Shown one piece after another: positions 58,422-64,000 of a DNA stretch of 64,000 nt. The notes beneath the pieces are model-generated. The model ran no database searches, was not told where the DNA came from, and worked only from the letters and a program-made list of their open reading frames with translations. Source of the stretch: Chloroflexota bacterium (GTDB taxonomy: Bacteria; Chloroflexota; Dehalococcoidia; Tepidiformales; Tepidiformaceae); assembly GCA_026705605.1 (NCBI GenBank), contig JAPPAK010000006.1:310001-374000 (forward strand), given 5' to 3'. The first letter of the stretch is position 1, and each line of letters opens with the position of its first letter. Made by a program: the position numbers and the translations under genes.

Positions 58422-59183
58422 CTAGGAAAGCATCCTCGCTCGGACGGCTTCGATGGTCGAAGGGCTAAGACCGAGGGTGCCCAGGTACCCCGCTGCGGAG
58501 CCCCAGCGGCCGCGGATGAAGTCGAGCGTGAGCTCCATTTCGCGCGGCGGCGCCGCCATCATCAGGCGGCCCGTCTCGATGCTGATGCCGTACTCCTCGA
58601 AGCGTTCCATGCGCTCCTCGACGAACGGCTCCAGCTCGGATGTCGAGAGGGCGTAGTCGGCGATGATGTGCTCGTCGGGCACGCCTGCGAGGTCGAGCAG
58701 CAGGGCCGCCGCGACGCCCGTGCGGTCCTTACCGGCAGCGCAGTGGAAGAGCACCGGCCCGGAGGCCGTGGCGAGGATCTCGAAGAGGGTGCGGTACGCC
58801 TCGCCGCCTTCGGTCAGGAACTGCCGGTAGGTCGCGGCATGACCGGGGTACTCGTCCATGCGCGCCAGCGCTCCGGGGGAGTAGTCGGCCTGGAAGACGG
58901 GCGCCTCGATGATGGTGATGTCGTGGGCGCTCAGGTCGCGGGTGGGGTACGTCTCGCGCTCGGTGTCGGAGCGGAAGTCGACGACGACCTTCACGCCAAG
59001 GTCTGCGAGGGCGGTCTGGCCGGCATCGGTCATCTCGTGCAGGCTGCCGCTGCGGATAAGGTCGAAGGCGGTGGTGTCGTGGCCGCCGGCGGTGGGGTGG
59101 CCACCCAGGTGGCGGACGTTGCGGGCCTTCTCCAGTTGAATCCTTCGGTCGGTTGTGTCTCGTTCGATCGTTTCAGTAGTCAC
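58422..59183 (-). CDS. Tyrosine-protein phosphatase (Y_phosphatase3 type)
   Basis: A 253-residue protein. The N terminus IQLEKARNVRHLGGHPTAGG is the family start, VKVVVDFRSDTERETYP precedes the active site, and the catalytic loop is HCAAGKDRTG (CX5R). The C-terminal region is helical. Such enzymes remove phosphate from tyrosine, phosphoinositides or small molecules in the cytoplasm. No cognate kinase is near. It is convergent with the gene at 57927. Confidence 0.92.
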   Translation of the reverse strand: MTTETIERDTTDRRIQLEKARNVRHLGGHPTAGGHDTTAFDLIRSGSLHEMTDAGQTALADLGVKVVVDFRSDTERETYPTRDLSAHDITIIEAPVFQADYSPGALARMDEYPGHAATYRQFLTEGGEAYRTLFEILATASGPVLFHCAAGKDRTGVAAALLLDLAGVPDEHIIADYALSTSELEPFVEERMERFEEYGISIETGRLMMAAPPREMELTLDFIRGRWGSAAGYLGTLGLSPSTIEAVRARMLS

Positions 59184-59230
59184 GTCGCTATTGTGTCAGG
59201 CGCGTGTGATCGGCGAGTGAACGCCCGGCG

Positions 59231-59695
59231 CTACTCACCTGGGATCGTCGCATCCGGGTAGGCGTCGTAGCGGGGCAGGTACGGCTTCAGGTCGAGCACC
59301 GGCGTCCCGTCGATCGCGTCCAGGCCCCGCACCCGCAGCACCGTCCCCTCTACGCCCAGCAGTGCGACCGCCGCCACCCCCAGGTGGTTCGGACGCAACT
59401 GGCTACGGGTCGCCAGTATCCCCGTTTCCACGCCCTCCACGGGCAGCGTCGCTGGCTTCTCCGGCGCGTCCGCCGCCAGGTCCATGTAGAAGACCGCGAC
59501 CACGTGGCTGAACTCCTCGATCCCGCGCAGTCGCTCGGTGTGCTCCGCCACCACCTCGATGCGACTCTCGACATCCCCCCAGCCATGCGGACGCGGCTTC
59601 CCCACATCGTTCCGAACCCACCCGATCGCCTCCACGGTCACCCGTTCCGGTGGCTCCGGCCGGTCGAACTTGCGGAAGCGATCGAGCAAACCCAT
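59231..59695 (-). CDS. trmO: TrmO-type tRNA m6t6A37 methyltransferase
   Basis: A 154-residue protein of the TsaA/TrmO family: EAIGWVRNDVGKPRPHGWGDVESRIEV, LRGIEEFSHVVAVFYMD, GILATRSQLRPNHLGVAAVALLGVEG and LDAIDGTPVLDLKPYLPRYDA. TrmO uses SAM to methylate the t6A37 base of ANN-reading tRNAs. The beta-barrel core is complete. It is divergent from gyrB. Confidence 0.9.
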   Translation of the reverse strand: MGLLDRFRKFDRPEPPERVTVEAIGWVRNDVGKPRPHGWGDVESRIEVVAEHTERLRGIEEFSHVVAVFYMDLAADAPEKPATLPVEGVETGILATRSQLRPNHLGVAAVALLGVEGTVLRVRGLDAIDGTPVLDLKPYLPRYDAYPDATIPGE

Positions 59696-59716
59696 GTCGC
59701 TGGTCAGTCGCTCGTC

Positions 59717-59740
59717 GGGGTGGAAAGAGGGGTGGAAAGA
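59717..59740. repeat. 12-bp perfect tandem duplication upstream of gyrB
   Basis: GGGGTGGAAAGA occurs twice in a row in the 227-bp gap between trmO and gyrB, next to the trmO start. Further on, TAAAAT at 59847-59852 is a possible -10 for gyrB; no clear -35 is seen. Confidence 0.5.
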
Positions 59741-59832
59741 GGCATGTCGCAGTGGTGTTCTTGCCGGCGAAAAGGCCCCGTCAGTATAGGCGTGGAGACC
59801 CCTTTTCGAACGCCCGAAAAGCTGGCCTTTAG

Positions 59833-61866
<2,034 letters not shown>

Positions 61867-61968
61867 CGACCACTCAGGCGGGCATTGCCCGCCGTTTCAC
61901 TCAGCGCCGCGTCAGCGGCGCGCTCTCCTCCCCACTCAGCCGCGCGGCAGCGCGGCGCTCTCCTCAAG
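61867..61968. repeat. Three successive ACTCAG-plus-hairpin units between gyrB and selC
   Basis: ACTCAG occurs at 61872, 61899 and 61934, each time followed directly by an inverted repeat: GCGGGC-ATT-GCCCGC, then a GCCGC/GCGGC hairpin, then CCGCGC-GGCA-GCGCGG. Units 2 and 3 also share the tail GCGCTCTCCTC. The first may terminate gyrB. The trio lies just downstream (3') of the tRNA-Sec gene. Confidence 0.55.
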
Positions 61969-62066
61969 TGGCGGGAGTGCATGGGAGTCGAACCCACCCC
62001 TCGCCGCGCTGGCGACGAGGCGACCGTTTTGAAGACGGCGAGGACCACCGGGCCCTATCCACTCCC
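61969..62066 (-). tRNA. selC: tRNA-Sec (selenocysteine, anticodon TCA)
   Basis: Read on the minus strand, the gene is 98 bases with encoded CCA. The anticodon loop CTTCAAA gives TCA, which reads UGA. The D-stem is six base pairs (AGGGCC/GGTCCT) with a four-base loop. The variable arm is long, and the acceptor arms GGGAGTG/CACTCCC are extended by one further position. These are the specific features of bacterial selenocysteine tRNA, not of a suppressor or tRNA-Ser. Confidence 0.93.
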
Positions 62067-62117
62067 TCGGACTGGCCATCCTACCGCGCTCCGCAAGGAG
62101 CGCGGCGGACAAGCGCT

Positions 62118-63059
62118 CTAGACGTACGGCAAGACCTTCTCGGCGAAGAGCCGCGCCGGCTCGCGCGTATCTCGCCCGAAGAACTCGATCACGAACATGT
62201 CGCAGCCCGCCTCGCGGTTGGCCGCGATCTGGTCCCGGATGCGCTCAGGACTGCCGGAGAGCGCGAGTGGCCCTGTCGGGTCGCCCAGGTGCCCCCCGAA
62301 GATCTTCTGCGCCCGCTCGATCATCGGCGCCGCCGACGCTTCGTCCGGCGCGATCGTCACGAGACACTGCTGGCTCACGCGGATCTCAGCCGGGTCGCGA
62401 CCGATGTCGGCGCAGTGTTCGCGTAGCACCTCCACCTTCCGCGCCAGGTTCGAGTGGTGTCCCGCGAGGTTGTTGTAGATGTCCGCGTGCTGCGCCGCGA
62501 TTCGCAACGTCACGCGCTCGCCCGCTCCCCCGATGAGGATGGGCGGCGTCCGCGGCGGCTTCGGCTCGCACACGAGGTTCTCGACGCGCACGTGCGTCCC
62601 CTCGTAGGTGACAGGCTCCTCCTCGCTCCACATCCGCTTCAGCAGGACCACCGTCTCCTCGAGCTGCCGCAGCCGCTCGCGTGTCGAGAGGAACGGCATG
62701 CCGAAGTCGGTGAACTCCCGCTCCATCCAGCCTCCCCCCAGCCCGGGAATGACGCGCCCGCCCGCGATCTCGTCCGCCGTCGCGATGACCTTCCCCAGAT
62801 GTGCGGGATTGCGCATCCCCGCCGGCGTGACGAGCGTGCCGATCTCGACGCGCTCGGTGATGGCCGCCAGCGCCGACACGGCGCTCCACGCCTCAAGGAT
62901 CGGAATCTGCGGCGACTGCGGCCCGTAGAGGTGGTCGTTCACCCAGATGGAATCGAACCCCAGCGACTCAAACTCGCGCGCGGCAGCGCTCGACTCCTCC
63001 CAGGTGCGCTTGATCTGCGGCACGGTCACGCCGAAGTGGGCCTTGCGGGTGGCTGTCAT
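62118..63059 (-). CDS. LLM class F420/flavin-dependent oxidoreductase
   Basis: A 313-residue luciferase-like protein: FGVTVPQIKRTWEESSAAAREFESLGFDSIWVNDHL, RVEIGTLVTPAGMRNPAHLGKVIATADEIAGGRVIPGLGGGW and PPILIGGAGERVTLRIAAQHAD. The pattern is that of the TIGR03560-like F420-dependent group, although FMN use cannot be excluded. It differs clearly from the LLM protein at 23316. The substrate is unknown. Confidence 0.9.
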   Translation of the reverse strand: MTATRKAHFGVTVPQIKRTWEESSAAAREFESLGFDSIWVNDHLYGPQSPQIPILEAWSAVSALAAITERVEIGTLVTPAGMRNPAHLGKVIATADEIAGGRVIPGLGGGWMEREFTDFGMPFLSTRERLRQLEETVVLLKRMWSEEEPVTYEGTHVRVENLVCEPKPPRTPPILIGGAGERVTLRIAAQHADIYNNLAGHHSNLARKVEVLREHCADIGRDPAEIRVSQQCLVTIAPDEASAAPMIERAQKIFGGHLGDPTGPLALSGSPERIRDQIAANREAGCDMFVIEFFGRDTREPARLFAEKVLPYV

Positions 63060-63152
63060 CTCGTCCCTTCCTGCGGCGGCCGCCGCGACCCGCGCATTCT
63101 ACGGGCAGCCAGGTGCAGGTCCGTGGCGGGGACCGGCGATACAATCGGGGTG

Positions 63153-64000
63153 ATGGTCGAGCTCGCGAGCTACCTGTTCTGGACCGGCCTCGCGTTCGCC
63201 GGAATAGCGTCCGCGACCTACGTCGCGCACGTCGCCAGCGCCTCCCTCTCCCTGCGCCGCCTGAGCGCACAGACATCCGCGGGAACCGTCACGCTCTCCG
63301 GCGCGACCGGCACGCCCAACGCCGGGATCGGGCGTCTTGCGACGACCTTCGCGGCGCTCACCGCGACTGCCCTCACCATCTCCCTGATCGCCCGCTGGAT
63401 CGCCGTCGAGCACGCGCCCCTCTCGAACCTGTACGAGTACACCGTCGCCCTCGCCTGGGGAGTCTCCGTCGCTTGGCTCGCGTTCGAGCGGACGGCGGGG
63501 GCGCGACGCTTCGGGCTGGTCGCCCTCCCTATCGTCACCGCGCTTCTCGCCATCGCCACGCTCTTCCCCGACGAGGTCATCCCCCTCATTCCCGCCCTCC
63601 AGAACGGCCCCCTGCTCACCCTCCATGTGAGCGTCGTGATGGTCTCCTACGCGGTCCTCACCGTGGCCTTCAGCGCCGCCGTCATCTACCTGGTGCAGGG
63701 GGGCGAAGGCCGCAGGCGCTTCGCCTCGCTCCCCGGCGGCGAGGCCGCCGGCGACCTCGCCCATCGCGCCGTGCTCGTGGGATTCCCCCTGCTGGCGCTG
63801 GGCATTGCCCTGGGGGCCTGGTGGGCGAACAGCGCCTGGGGACGCTACTGGGGCTGGGACCCGAAGGAGACCAGCGCCCTCGTCGTCCTGCTCGCCCTGG
63901 CCGCCTACTTCCACGCCCGCGCCGGCGAAGGCTCCGTCGCCAGCGCGCCCATCATCCGCTGGATCATCCCGAAGCGGTTCCAGCGCAGCTGGCGCCCCGA
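63153..64000 (+). CDS. ccsA: Cytochrome c biogenesis protein CcsA, partial
   Basis: The first 282 residues are visible and the gene runs off the window. At least seven membrane helices are present. The tryptophan-rich haem-handling motif is WGRYWGWDPKETSALVV, with histidines in LLTLHVSVVMVSY and AYFHARAG. CcsA (ResC) with CcsB delivers haem to apocytochrome c in system II. A GTG lies directly before the ATG at 63153. Partners would be expected beyond the window edge. Confidence 0.93.
   Translation, partial: MVELASYLFWTGLAFAGIASATYVAHVASASLSLRRLSAQTSAGTVTLSGATGTPNAGIGRLATTFAALTATALTISLIARWIAVEHAPLSNLYEYTVALAWGVSVAWLAFERTAGARRFGLVALPIVTALLAIATLFPDEVIPLIPALQNGPLLTLHVSVVMVSYAVLTVAFSAAVIYLVQGGEGRRRFASLPGGEAAGDLAHRAVLVGFPLLALGIALGAWWANSAWGRYWGWDPKETSALVVLLALAAYFHARAGEGSVASAPIIRWIIPKRFQRSWRP

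Overview
The window is a GC-rich, densely packed bacterial chromosome segment. Genes are mostly separated by a few bases or joined by ATGA/GTGA overlaps, and GTG starts are common. Several features together suggest a member of the Chloroflexota, possibly Dehalococcoidia/SAR202-like: an HrcA/CIRCE heat-shock operon, a T-box-controlled ileS, bacterial Lgt, a hopanoid operon, and many luciferase-like flavin oxidoreductases, CaiB-type CoA transferases, SDR, Rieske and ThuA proteins. This placement is inference from gene content; no 16S rRNA or ribosomal protein gene is present to fix it.

Layout. 1-4.0 kb: small hydrolases (PIG-L, cyclase, ThpR, amidohydrolase), a ferredoxin, a HicAB toxin-antitoxin pair and a class II aldolase. 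4.0-7.7 kb: hrcA-grpE-dnaK on the minus strand behind a perfect CIRCE operator. 7.7-11.3 kb: nadD, a glutaredoxin-like protein, lgt, fabI and a quinone oxidoreductase. 11.3-18.3 kb: a protein with six Cache-like repeats, a HAD phosphatase and ileS with its T-box leader. 18.3-25.8 kb: a hydrolase/thioesterase pair, TPR and YciI proteins, an LRR surface protein, an LLM oxidoreductase and an MFS exporter. 25.9-28.1 kb: an isolated phage-tail-like pair. 28.2-32.9 kb: thrB, an M67 peptidase, folP-folK, Trm112-like, CvpA and YbjQ. 32.9-41.7 kb: one long hopanoid operon (ispH-shc-hpnC-hpnD-hpnE-hpnH-hpnG-SDR). 42-49.5 kb: catabolic genes (Rieske oxygenase, SDR, ThuA, VOC, CoA transferase), a membrane protein and a Dam-type methylase with a convergent PD-(D/E)XK nuclease. 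49.5-56.2 kb: asd, PAP2 and zinc-ribbon genes interspersed with four enzyme-fold proteins that have lost catalytic residues. 56.2-64 kb: a tandem nitrilase, tRNA-Ser(CGA), a tyrosine phosphatase, trmO, gyrB, a selenocysteine tRNA, an LLM oxidoreductase and the start of ccsA.

How the genes work together. The hopanoid operon starts with the last MEP-pathway enzyme (IspH), makes squalene by the three-enzyme HpnC/D/E route, cyclises it with Shc, and adds and trims an adenosyl side chain with HpnH/HpnG. It ends in a short-chain dehydrogenase, which is a reasonable candidate for the reductive step towards bacteriohopanetetrol. The selenocysteine tRNA implies UGA recoding in this genome, so TGA-truncated genes need care elsewhere in it.

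Most notable unexplained items: the SDR at the end of the hopanoid operon; the degenerate enzymes at 49.5-56.2 kb; two paralogous membrane-anchored proteins of unknown function (54988 and 57927); a compact methylase/nuclease pair; six tandem Cache-like domains without a signalling output; an orphan phage-tail-like pair; and apparent non-ATG starts at folP (ATC) and at the ketosynthase-like gene (CTG after an in-frame TAG).
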